Assembly: GCA_029934775.1 (NCBI GenBank)
Contig: JAOZLO010000195.1
Span: 1 to 5,893, forward strand
DNA length: 5,893 nucleotides
DNA from: Desulfocapsaceae bacterium
GTDB lineage: Bacteria > Desulfobacterota > Desulfobulbia > Desulfobulbales > Desulfocapsaceae
Direction: 5' to 3'
Numbering within the stretch: position 1 is the stretch's first letter; every line of letters starts with the position of its first letter. Positions 1 through 5,384 of this stretch are shown piece by piece. A program made the position numbers and the translations under genes. Below the pieces are notes generated by a model that was given only the letters and a program-made list of their open reading frames with translations, was not told where the DNA came from and made no database searches.

Positions 1-1067
1 TGAGCCAATCAATTCCATTTGATGCTAAAAAAATCGGTTTCAAAGATGGACAGCTGAAACTGTCACTTGAGGCCGTCGATTTTTCACTTCAGGGATGGTT
101 CAGAGGAAATAAAACACTTGTTCATAAAGAGATTACTGTTGATACAAAGCCACCTCGAATAGAGATACTGCACAGTGAAAAATATATCATTCCCGGAGGT
201 GCAGGAATTGCCATTTATCGACTCTCTGATAGTGATACCAGACATGGTGTAACGGTTAATGGACATTTTAACCCCGGTTTTCTCATTGGTGATGGAAGAG
301 ATGACACATATATTTCTTTTTTCGCTCTTCCCTATGATAGTAAAAAAATAGATTCTCTTAAGGTTACTGCTCTCGATAAAGCTGGGAATAGTGCCAACTT
401 CCCTTTTTCAACGATCTACAAAAAAGATCGAAAAAAAACCGATAAAATCAATATCAGTGATGGATTTTTGAATAGAAAAATACCAGAATTCGAACAGTAT
501 TATCAGGAAATGTCCGGAAACCTTATCGAAAAATATCTCTACATCAATAATACAGTACGCAAACAGAATAATAAAAAAATCAGTGAATTATGTAATAATC
601 CACGGGAAGAACGATTCTGGAAAGGACGATTCCTGCGAATGGCAGGTAGTTCGCGCGCCGGTTTTGCAGATTACAGAACATATTTCTTTAAAGGGAAAGC
701 AGTGGATAACCAGACTCATCTGGGTATGGATATTGCGTCAACGCGCAGAGCCAATGTTAAAGCTGCCAATCAGGGAGTTATTATTTTTGCTGATTATCTC
801 GGAATATATGGAAATATGATAATGATAGATCATGGACAGGGTGTTTTCAGTCTCTACTCTCATCTCAGCCAGATTAACGGGGCCGTCGGAGACAAGGTTG
901 ACCAGCAGACTGTTCTTGGTTTAACAGGAACAACCGGAATGGCCGGCGGGGATCATCTCCATTTTTCAATGCTGATAAATGGAATGTTTGTAACCCCTAA
1001 GGAATGGTGGGATCAACACTGGATCGACGTTACAATTGAGGAACCAATAACAGATTCTAAATTCTAG
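1..1067 (+). CDS. M23-family (LytM/lysostaphin-type) metallopeptidase, 5' end missing
   Basis: This is a probable zinc endopeptidase cutting peptidoglycan cross-links in the periplasm or outside the cell. The frame is open from position 3 to the TAG at 1065-1067, giving 354 visible residues; the true start lies left of the window. The TTG at 468 is only an internal codon, because the frame stays open and protein-like upstream. The M23 domain occupies about visible residues 225-335. All expected residues are present: HxxxD (His239, Asp243, in THLGMD), the active-site His287 (SLYSHLS) and HxH (His318, His320, in GDHLHF). Their spacing (48 and 31 residues) closely matches LytM, so the enzyme should be active, unlike degenerate EnvC-type proteins. 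The roughly 220 residues before it include a beta-rich stretch (VDTKPPRIEIL, ALDKAGNSA) that looks Ig-like. Any signal peptide would be outside the window. The physiological role (cell separation, growth or remodelling) cannot be read from the context. Confidence 0.93.
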   Translation, partial: SQSIPFDAKKIGFKDGQLKLSLEAVDFSLQGWFRGNKTLVHKEITVDTKPPRIEILHSEKYIIPGGAGIAIYRLSDSDTRHGVTVNGHFNPGFLIGDGRDDTYISFFALPYDSKKIDSLKVTALDKAGNSANFPFSTIYKKDRKKTDKINISDGFLNRKIPEFEQYYQEMSGNLIEKYLYINNTVRKQNNKKISELCNNPREERFWKGRFLRMAGSSRAGFADYRTYFFKGKAVDNQTHLGMDIASTRRANVKAANQGVIIFADYLGIYGNMIMIDHGQGVFSLYSHLSQINGAVGDKVDQQTVLGLTGTTGMAGGDHLHFSMLINGMFVTPKEWWDQHWIDVTIEEPITDSKF

Positions 1068-1080
1068 CCCCACAAGGGGG
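1068..1080. repeat. Copy 1 of a 13-base palindromic motif, CCCCACAAGGGGG
   Basis: It begins immediately after the M23 stop codon and can fold as CCCC-loop-GGGG. It lies between two convergent genes, so it could help end transcription on either strand, but no T-run follows on either side and a standard intrinsic terminator is not supported. The same 13 bases recur exactly at 3086-3098, with an 11/13 match at 3169-3181. Confidence 0.5.
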
Positions 1081-1106
1081 AACTCTCTCGGTATAAGGCA
1101 TCCTCA

Positions 1107-1280
1107 TCAATCTTCAAAATCGTAGTCAGGAAGCTTACAGAGTGAACAGCGAAGAGTCTGGTCTGCTTTGTCAAAAATCCATTCCCATTTTTTCGCTTTT
1201 ATCGTTGACTCTTCTTCAACTCCACAGGTAATGCACACCCATTTATCGCCTTCTTCAGTTTCATATAAATGCATCGTCAT
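1107..1280 (-). CDS. Small (57 aa) rubredoxin-like / zinc-ribbon protein with two CxxC pairs
   Basis: Read on the minus strand from ATG at 1280 to TGA at 1109-1107. The protein is acidic and tryptophan-rich, with CITC (Cys16, Cys19, in KWVCITCG) and CSLC (Cys45, Cys48, in LRCSLCKLPDYDFED). Two CxxC knuckles separated by 25 residues, an aromatic before each pair and a DFED tail resemble rubredoxins (about 52-54 aa, usual gap about 29). However, the second knuckle lacks the usual CPxCG, so it may bind Zn rather than Fe. An in-frame TAA lies five codons upstream of the ATG, so the start can only be this ATG or the one two codons later (1274). The ribosome-binding site is weak (AAGCGAG). The gene is convergent with the M23 gene and divergent from lptF. 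Regular codon use, a closed frame and paired cysteines argue it is real; its electron-transfer or structural role is unknown. Confidence 0.72.
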   Translation of the reverse strand: MTMHLYETEEGDKWVCITCGVEEESTIKAKKWEWIFDKADQTLRCSLCKLPDYDFED

Positions 1281-1345
1281 GCTCGCTTGTACTTAATCCG
1301 GATAAAAGGAATATTTTGGTCCCAATTTACCGAGGATAGATTGCT

Positions 1346-1375
1346 TTGGAAATAATGATTTCGTAAAAATATAAT
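1346..1375 (+). promoter_or_regulatory. Putative sigma70-type promoter of lptF
   Basis: A perfect TATAAT at 1370-1375 is preceded, with an 18-base spacer, by TTGGAA at 1346-1351 (4 of 6 matches to TTGACA). Transcription would begin near 1382 and leave an untranslated leader of about 90 bases before the lptF ATG, containing the hairpin at 1390-1416. The DNA is AT-rich, so a chance TATAAT is possible. Confidence 0.4.
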
Positions 1376-1438
1376 ATCATCACTTAATTATCATTCCCTG
1401 TATCAGCTGGAATGATGTTTGAAATATTCTTTTACGAA
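1360..1438. repeat. Nested inverted repeat in the lptF leader
   Basis: The outer arms are TTCGTAAAA (1360-1368) and TTTTACGAA (1430-1438), a perfect 9-base inverted repeat. Inside it, ATCATTCC (1390-1397) and GGAATGAT (1409-1416) form a perfect 8-base inverted repeat around an 11-base loop, which can add CTG/CAG pairs across a TAT triloop. The inner hairpin would lie in the transcribed leader of lptF. The outer left arm overlaps the spacer of the proposed promoter, so the outer arms could instead be an operator pair. No T-run follows the hairpin, so it is not a classical terminator. Confidence 0.5.
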
Positions 1439-1473
1439 TTTATCGCAAATAATACAACTTTATTTTAGTCGTT

Positions 1474-2901
1474 ATGAAAATATCATACAGACTCCCGTTT
1501 CTTTTATACAGCTATCTTGCAACTGAAATGCTTGCACCTTTTTTTGCAAGTTTCATTATAATAAACAGTGTTTTTTTCCTGGTAAAACTCATACCTTTTC
1601 TCAACTTCACCCTCGAGCTTAATATTGGTCTCCCTGATTTTGTTCGACTTTTTGCTTTTCTTTTTCCCAATATTTTTCTTTATTCGATCCCTATGGCTGC
1701 GATGATCGGGATCACAATAGGTTTTGCCCGGCTCTCAAGTGACTCTGAGATACTGGCTTTGAAAGCAAGTGGAATCAGCATCTACCAGGTGTTACCGCCG
1801 ACCATCGTTGTAGCGATACTGATAGCTCTGTTCACTGCATTTTTTTCGATAAAACTCATTCCTTTAAGTGAAGTTTCTATGAAAAGACTGATCTATCAAC
1901 TTATGACTGAGAAGATAAATCATGGTATCAAAGAGCATTCCTTTACGGAAGCTTTAGGGGATGTTGTTGTCCACGTAGATAAAATAAATAAAAAGACCGG
2001 AGAATGGCAAAAAGTATGGGTTTCAGATATGAGAGGTGTCCAGAATCCCGTCATTACTATGGCATCTACCGGTTCTATGAAAAGTAATATTGAGGATATG
2101 ATGGTTTCGATAGTGCTGCGAAACGGTAGCCTGCATCGCCCTGGAAATGATAGCGCTCAGATTGTTCAATTTGAGAGATATATAATCAATATCCCACTAT
2201 TACCTCCGGATACAAGAGCTACACGTCTAAAACGAAGTTCGCTTACAATGGATGAACTTCTTGAAAACTCGCGACTGGAAACTCAAAACACTACACACAA
2301 ACGGAAATTACTTATAGAATACCACAAACGACTTGTCCTCCCTTTTGGTTGCTTGATGATAAGCCTTATTGGACTCCCTCTGGGATTGCAGGCGAGACCT
2401 GGGAAAAAAGCTATCGGTATACAAGCTGGTCTTGCCATCTTTATACTTTATTATATTTTGTTCACATTCGGAAAAACCCTGGCAGAGGAAGATGTTTTGC
2501 CTATTGCCTTAGCTATGTGGACACCTAATGTTCTCTTTCTACTATTGGCAATTTTCTGGATTATTCAGATCTCAAATGAGAAACCCCTTTTCCCGGAGAA
2601 AATGACCAGTTTCTTTGAAAAATACTTCCGTCAAATATCATATTTTTTCGCAGGACAATATTCCAAAATAGTAACACATTTAAGAGGCCTGAAATCGATT
2701 GATGAAGAGTACAACGACGGCTCCGGTCAGCGACTGACTAAAACAGAAATCAGGGGTAATGTTAAAAGTAAAATCTTCCACTTACCAGAATGTGAATTTT
2801 ATAACTGTACAAACTGCACGATCGAATTTAAAAACATTCAAATTGCACTTGATTCCGGATTTGAACAGTGTCACTTATGTAGTGCTATCAAAGACAAATA
2901 A
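1474..2901 (+). CDS. lptF: LPS export ABC transporter permease LptF with a C-terminal Ada-like metal-binding domain
   Basis: LptF pairs with LptG in the inner membrane and, powered by LptB, extracts LPS and passes it to LptC/LptA. The protein shows the YjgP/YjgQ permease layout. Three hydrophobic segments lie at about residues 18-40, 56-82 and 108-130; a periplasmic beta domain spans about 135-275; three more segments lie at about 287-304, 316-334 and 350-366. The family signature RLSSDSEILALKASGIS is at 86-102, and GLPLGLQAR is at 300-308. After a linker of about 60 residues, residues 427-475 form an extra domain: GNVKSKIFHLPEC, then Cys445, Cys448 and QCHLC (Cys466, Cys469). This resembles the Ada-type metal-binding domain seen at the ends of some nucleases and other proteins. 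With six helices it should lie in the cytoplasm. Most LptF proteins are about 360-400 aa, so 475 aa is long. No Shine-Dalgarno is evident before the ATG, and an in-frame TAA at 1450-1452 excludes a longer start. No lptG is adjacent. Confidence 0.92.
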   Translation: MKISYRLPFLLYSYLATEMLAPFFASFIIINSVFFLVKLIPFLNFTLELNIGLPDFVRLFAFLFPNIFLYSIPMAAMIGITIGFARLSSDSEILALKASGISIYQVLPPTIVVAILIALFTAFFSIKLIPLSEVSMKRLIYQLMTEKINHGIKEHSFTEALGDVVVHVDKINKKTGEWQKVWVSDMRGVQNPVITMASTGSMKSNIEDMMVSIVLRNGSLHRPGNDSAQIVQFERYIINIPLLPPDTRATRLKRSSLTMDELLENSRLETQNTTHKRKLLIEYHKRLVLPFGCLMISLIGLPLGLQARPGKKAIGIQAGLAIFILYYILFTFGKTLAEEDVLPIALAMWTPNVLFLLLAIFWIIQISNEKPLFPEKMTSFFEKYFRQISYFFAGQYSKIVTHLRGLKSIDEEYNDGSGQRLTKTEIRGNVKSKIFHLPECEFYNCTNCTIEFKNIQIALDSGFEQCHLCSAIKDK

Positions 2902-3085
2902 AAATGGTTAAACCTTTCAGGTTCTCATTTTAAGTCCATTTCTAACCAGTAGTGTCTGGTGAGGATTTCGAAGTCTACGCTATCTGCAGTCACAGCGAAA
3001 AAGAACAGTCGGTGACACCGGTTATTAAAGTATGCTGTTTTCAAACTGAACACGAGTGATTTCTTACAGGAGATCAGTACTAACA

Positions 3086-3098
3086 CCCCACAAGGGGG
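3086..3098. repeat. Copy 2 of the CCCCACAAGGGGG motif
   Basis: Identical over 13 bases to 1068-1080. Here it overlaps the left arm of the nested inverted repeat, so its local hairpin (ACCCC/GGGGT at 3085-3099) and the long-range GGGGTATAAA pairing are mutually exclusive. Confidence 0.5.
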
Positions 3099-3168
3099 TA
3101 TAAATGCCATGGTGGTATATATAAACTTACAATTTCAAGGCACATTACTCGATTACTTGTTTTTTATA

Positions 3169-3181
3169 CCCCTCAAGGAGG
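3169..3181. repeat. Diverged copy 3 of the motif (CCCCTCAAGGAGG)
   Basis: It matches the other two copies at 11 of 13 positions and overlaps the right arm of the nested inverted repeat. Its second half forms the core of a perfect AAGGAGGT Shine-Dalgarno sequence. Confidence 0.4.
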
Positions 3182-3220
3182 TACTGAACTGAGTTACAGC
3201 TTTTATGGAGTAAGGCACTA

Positions 3221-4822
3221 ATGAAACTTCCTACAGCCAGAGAAATGCGAGCTCTCGATAATTCGGCAATTACTGATTTTGACATACCAGGTATTGTCCT
3301 GATGGAAAATGCAGGCCTTGGTACTGTTAAGATGATGGAACAACAATGTGGCTCATGTAGAGATACATTTGCAGTTGTTTTTGTAGGACCTGGGAATAAT
3401 GGAGGTGATGGGTTAGTTATAGGTAGACACCTTCATCAACGTGGATGCAAGCCGATACTTTTCTTTCTAGTTAAACCGGATAGCCTGAAAGGGGATGCAG
3501 CAGTTAATCTGAAAATCACGCAAAAACTCAAATTACCATTTCATATAATCGTTACTGCAGATCAGGTTGAAGCTGTTCCACTCCTGTTGAATCAATATGA
3601 GACTGAAAGAGGACGGTGTTACGCAGTTATTGATGCTATTTTTGGTACAGGTTTAACCAGAAAGGTTGAAGGCCACTTTGCTCACATAATTGACCTTATA
3701 AATAGAGACAATTTTGCTCGAAAATCTCCTGTTATTTCAGTTGATACGCCCTCCGGGCTGGATTCTGATACAGGAGATATTCTTGGCAATTGTGTACGAG
3801 CAGATTTTACTGCGGCTTATTGCTGCGCAAAACCAGGTCAATTTATTCATAACGGTCCCACTCATACTGGAAAACTGGAAATTATTGATATTGGAATTCC
3901 TGAAGAAGTTATACATAAGGCCCATATTAGAATAGAATTGTCTACCAGGAGCAGGTTCAAAAAGATAGCTGCAACTCTGGTCCGAAAAAATAATTCCCAC
4001 AAAGGCAGTCATGGTCACCTCCTGGTTATTGGTGGATCTCCCGGCAAGACAGGAGCAGCTATTTTAGCTGGCATGGGCGCTCTGCGAACCGGAGCCGGCC
4101 TTGTCAGTCTTTTTGCACCTCGCAATCTTAATACGGTTTACGAAACTTCTCTTTTTGAAGCGATGACCATTCCTCTTGAGGCGAGCAGGGATTTTTTCCA
4201 CTACGATGATTGTGATTTAATTCTTGATAAAATACGCGGGAAACAGGCCGTTGTCATTGGTCCTGGACTTGGTACTGATGAAAGCACAAGACAACTGGTA
4301 CTTCATATATACCACGATGCTGAGTGCCCGCTTATTATTGACGCTGATGCCTTAAATTTGCTTTCTTTTTCTCAAAACGAAATCAGGGCTCCGGCGGGGC
4401 CCAGAATTTTCACTCCTCATCCGGGTGAACTCAGCAGGCTCATTGCTCTATCGTCAAAAGAAATCCAAGGTAATCGACTTGAAGCTGCTCATATCGGCTG
4501 CCATTTTTTTAAAAACTCAAATTATGATATAATATTTATACTTAAGGGTGCCGAAACATTGATTGTAACAGGTAGCGGATCTACGTCTATCAATACAACC
4601 GGCAACCCTGGGATGGCGACCGGTGGAATGGGAGATGTTCTCAGTGGTGTTATCGGGGCATTTATCTGCCAGGGCATGTCAAGCCACAATGCAGCTGTCT
4701 CTGCTGTTTTTTTACATGGCAGAGCTGGAGATGATCTCTATGCAAAAACGGGTATTGGATATAGTGCAACTGATCTGGCCAGCAGGATACCTGTAACCCT
4801 TAAAAATCTTATGGGATCATAG
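3221..4822 (+). CDS. nnr: Bifunctional NAD(P)H-hydrate repair enzyme Nnr (epimerase + ADP/ATP-dependent dehydratase)
   Basis: Nnr repairs damaged NADH and NADPH in the cytoplasm. The N-terminal YjeF_N half epimerises R- and S-NAD(P)HX, and the C-terminal ribokinase-like half dehydrates S-NAD(P)HX using a nucleotide (ADP in most bacteria). At 533 residues it has the usual fused bacterial length. The epimerase half (about 1-235) shows the canonical start (REMRALDN), GPGNNGGDG (56-64), IDAIFGTGL (137-145) and VDTPSGLDSDTG (174-185). The dehydratase half (about 250-530) shows HLLVIGGS (266-273), IGPGLGT (346-352), IDADALNL (373-380), TPHPGE (398-403) and NTTGNPGMATGGMGD (458-472), ending in the presumed catalytic Asp472. 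Nothing essential looks missing. The ATG is preceded by GGAG (3207-3210) and AAGG (3212-3215), the latter with a 5-base spacer. The upstream structured segment may influence expression. The CBS gene follows on the same strand after 85 bases. Confidence 0.97.
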   Translation: MKLPTAREMRALDNSAITDFDIPGIVLMENAGLGTVKMMEQQCGSCRDTFAVVFVGPGNNGGDGLVIGRHLHQRGCKPILFFLVKPDSLKGDAAVNLKITQKLKLPFHIIVTADQVEAVPLLLNQYETERGRCYAVIDAIFGTGLTRKVEGHFAHIIDLINRDNFARKSPVISVDTPSGLDSDTGDILGNCVRADFTAAYCCAKPGQFIHNGPTHTGKLEIIDIGIPEEVIHKAHIRIELSTRSRFKKIAATLVRKNNSHKGSHGHLLVIGGSPGKTGAAILAGMGALRTGAGLVSLFAPRNLNTVYETSLFEAMTIPLEASRDFFHYDDCDLILDKIRGKQAVVIGPGLGTDESTRQLVLHIYHDAECPLIIDADALNLLSFSQNEIRAPAGPRIFTPHPGELSRLIALSSKEIQGNRLEAAHIGCHFFKNSNYDIIFILKGAETLIVTGSGSTSINTTGNPGMATGGMGDVLSGVIGAFICQGMSSHNAAVSAVFLHGRAGDDLYAKTGIGYSATDLASRIPVTLKNLMGS

Positions 4823-4895
4823 ACATATCTCTTGAAAACAGTTGCCCAGCCAAGCAAGATCAGTGCCATAAAAACCTTTTACTGGAAATGGACAT

Positions 4896-4902
4896 GGAGG
4901 TG
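4896..4902 (+). promoter_or_regulatory. Strong ribosome-binding site of the CBS gene
   Basis: GGAGGTG lies 5 bases before the ATG at 4908, by far the best Shine-Dalgarno serving a long gene in the window. It fixes the start against the second in-frame ATG at codon 8. The 85-base gap between nnr and this gene shows no clear terminator and no convincing promoter. Confidence 0.75.
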
Positions 4903-4907
4903 AACCT

Positions 4908-5384
4908 ATGCTTAGCAGTTCAGACATAATGACACGATCTGTCATTACTGTAAAAAAAGAAACCAGTGTCAAAGAACTGGCCCGTATTTTAACAAAACAT
5001 GCTATCAGCGGTGCTGTAGTGGTAGGCAGTGAAGACCAGGTAATTGGCATTGTAACTGAAAGTGATTTAATCTTTCAGAATAAAAAATTACATATACCTT
5101 CAGTAATTGCAATTCTGGATTCCTATTTTTTCCTCGAAAATCCCGATAAAATGGAACAGGAAATACAAAAAATGGCGGGTGCAACAGTAGGTGATATTTT
5201 TTCAAAGGATGTGGTTACTGTGCAGGAGACTACCACGATTGCTGAAATTGCGACAATAATGTCAGAGCAGCATGTTCACACCCTGCCCGTTTTGAATGAC
5301 AATAATAGACTGGTGGGGGTTATCGGTAAAAAAGATATCATCAAAACTATTGCTTCAGAGTCAGGAGACAGCTTCACCAGGTAA
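4908..5384 (+). CDS. Stand-alone tandem CBS-domain protein
   Basis: A 158-residue protein made of one CBS pair (Bateman module) and little else. The first CBS repeat is at about residues 5-60, with IMTRSVITV, AISGAVVV and GIVTESDL (47-54). The second is at about 95-150, with VGDIFSKDVVTV, VHTLPVL and GVIGKKDII (137-145). A charged linker of about 35 residues (SYFFLENPDKMEQEIQKMAG) separates them. CBS pairs usually bind adenosine nucleotides (AMP, ADP, ATP, SAM or NAD-type ligands) and regulate a partner. Here no effector domain is attached, so the partner and ligand are unknown. It lies 85 bases downstream of nnr on the same strand, and both deal with adenine nucleotides, but a functional link is only inference. 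It has no signal peptide or membrane segment. Its last 11 bases overlap the end of ung on the opposite strand. Confidence 0.93.
   Translation: MLSSSDIMTRSVITVKKETSVKELARILTKHAISGAVVVGSEDQVIGIVTESDLIFQNKKLHIPSVIAILDSYFFLENPDKMEQEIQKMAGATVGDIFSKDVVTVQETTTIAEIATIMSEQHVHTLPVLNDNNRLVGVIGKKDIIKTIASESGDSFTR

Larger units (their letters stand above)
3074..3187. repeat. Nested inverted repeat directly upstream of nnr
   Basis: The outer arms TCAGTAC (3074-3080) and GTACTGA (3181-3187) are perfect 7-base complements. The inner arms GGGGTATAAA (3095-3104) and TTTATACCCC (3163-3172) are perfect 10-base complements. TGCC (3105-3108) and GGCA (3139-3142) could extend the stem on one side. The space between inner arms is 58 bases. 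Ends and arms match in order, so the whole segment could fold as one long interrupted stem in RNA, or be a small inverted-repeat element in DNA. It ends 33 bases before the nnr ATG. The right side contains AAGGAGGT (3175-3182), a perfect Shine-Dalgarno sequence too far from nnr to serve it. Confidence 0.6.
2902..3220. other. 319-base intergenic region between lptF and nnr
   Basis: No gene can be confidently called here. It holds a weak hairpin just after lptF, AACCT-TTC-AGGTT (2911-2923), followed by CTCATTTTA, which is at best a poor terminator. It also holds the inverted repeats ACCAG/CTGGT (2945-2960) and CGGTGACACCG (3010-3020), and the nested inverted repeat at 3074-3187 listed separately. 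Short open frames exist on both strands: a 35-codon plus frame from GTG 2952 to TGA 3059, and a 61-codon minus frame at 2925-3110. They overlap, have no convincing ribosome-binding sites and match no family I recognise. A decayed gene, a dispersed repeat or a regulatory leader are all possible. Confidence 0.5.

Noticed and set aside
84..266. 60-codon minus-strand frame opposite the M23 gene
   Set aside because: It lies wholly inside the conserved M23 reading frame and has no family features, so it is a shadow frame.
468..1067. M23 gene starting at the TTG at 468
   Set aside because: The same frame is open without a stop back to position 3 and encodes protein-like sequence throughout, so 468 is internal.
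1068..1080. Intrinsic terminator between the M23 gene and the small CxxC gene
   Set aside because: The stem is only 4-5 base pairs and no T-run follows on either strand.
1351..1397. Fur-box-like AATAATGAT and ATTATCATT words in the lptF leader
   Set aside because: The words are separated and do not assemble into adjacent hexamers of a convincing 19-base Fur box; AT-rich DNA yields such words by chance.
2938..3100. Integron attC-type recombination site in the lptF-nnr gap
   Set aside because: No pair of RYYYAAC and GTTRRRY core sites with the expected arrangement was found.
3082..3135. Reverse-transcriptase-like TPQGG motif in one plus frame of the lptF-nnr gap
   Set aside because: TPQGG arises from the repeated CCCCACAAGGGGG bases, no YADD or other RT motif follows, and the frame is short.
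4832..4860. Promoter TTGAAA with CAAGAT between nnr and the CBS gene
   Set aside because: The -10 matches only 3 of 6 positions, which is too weak to support.
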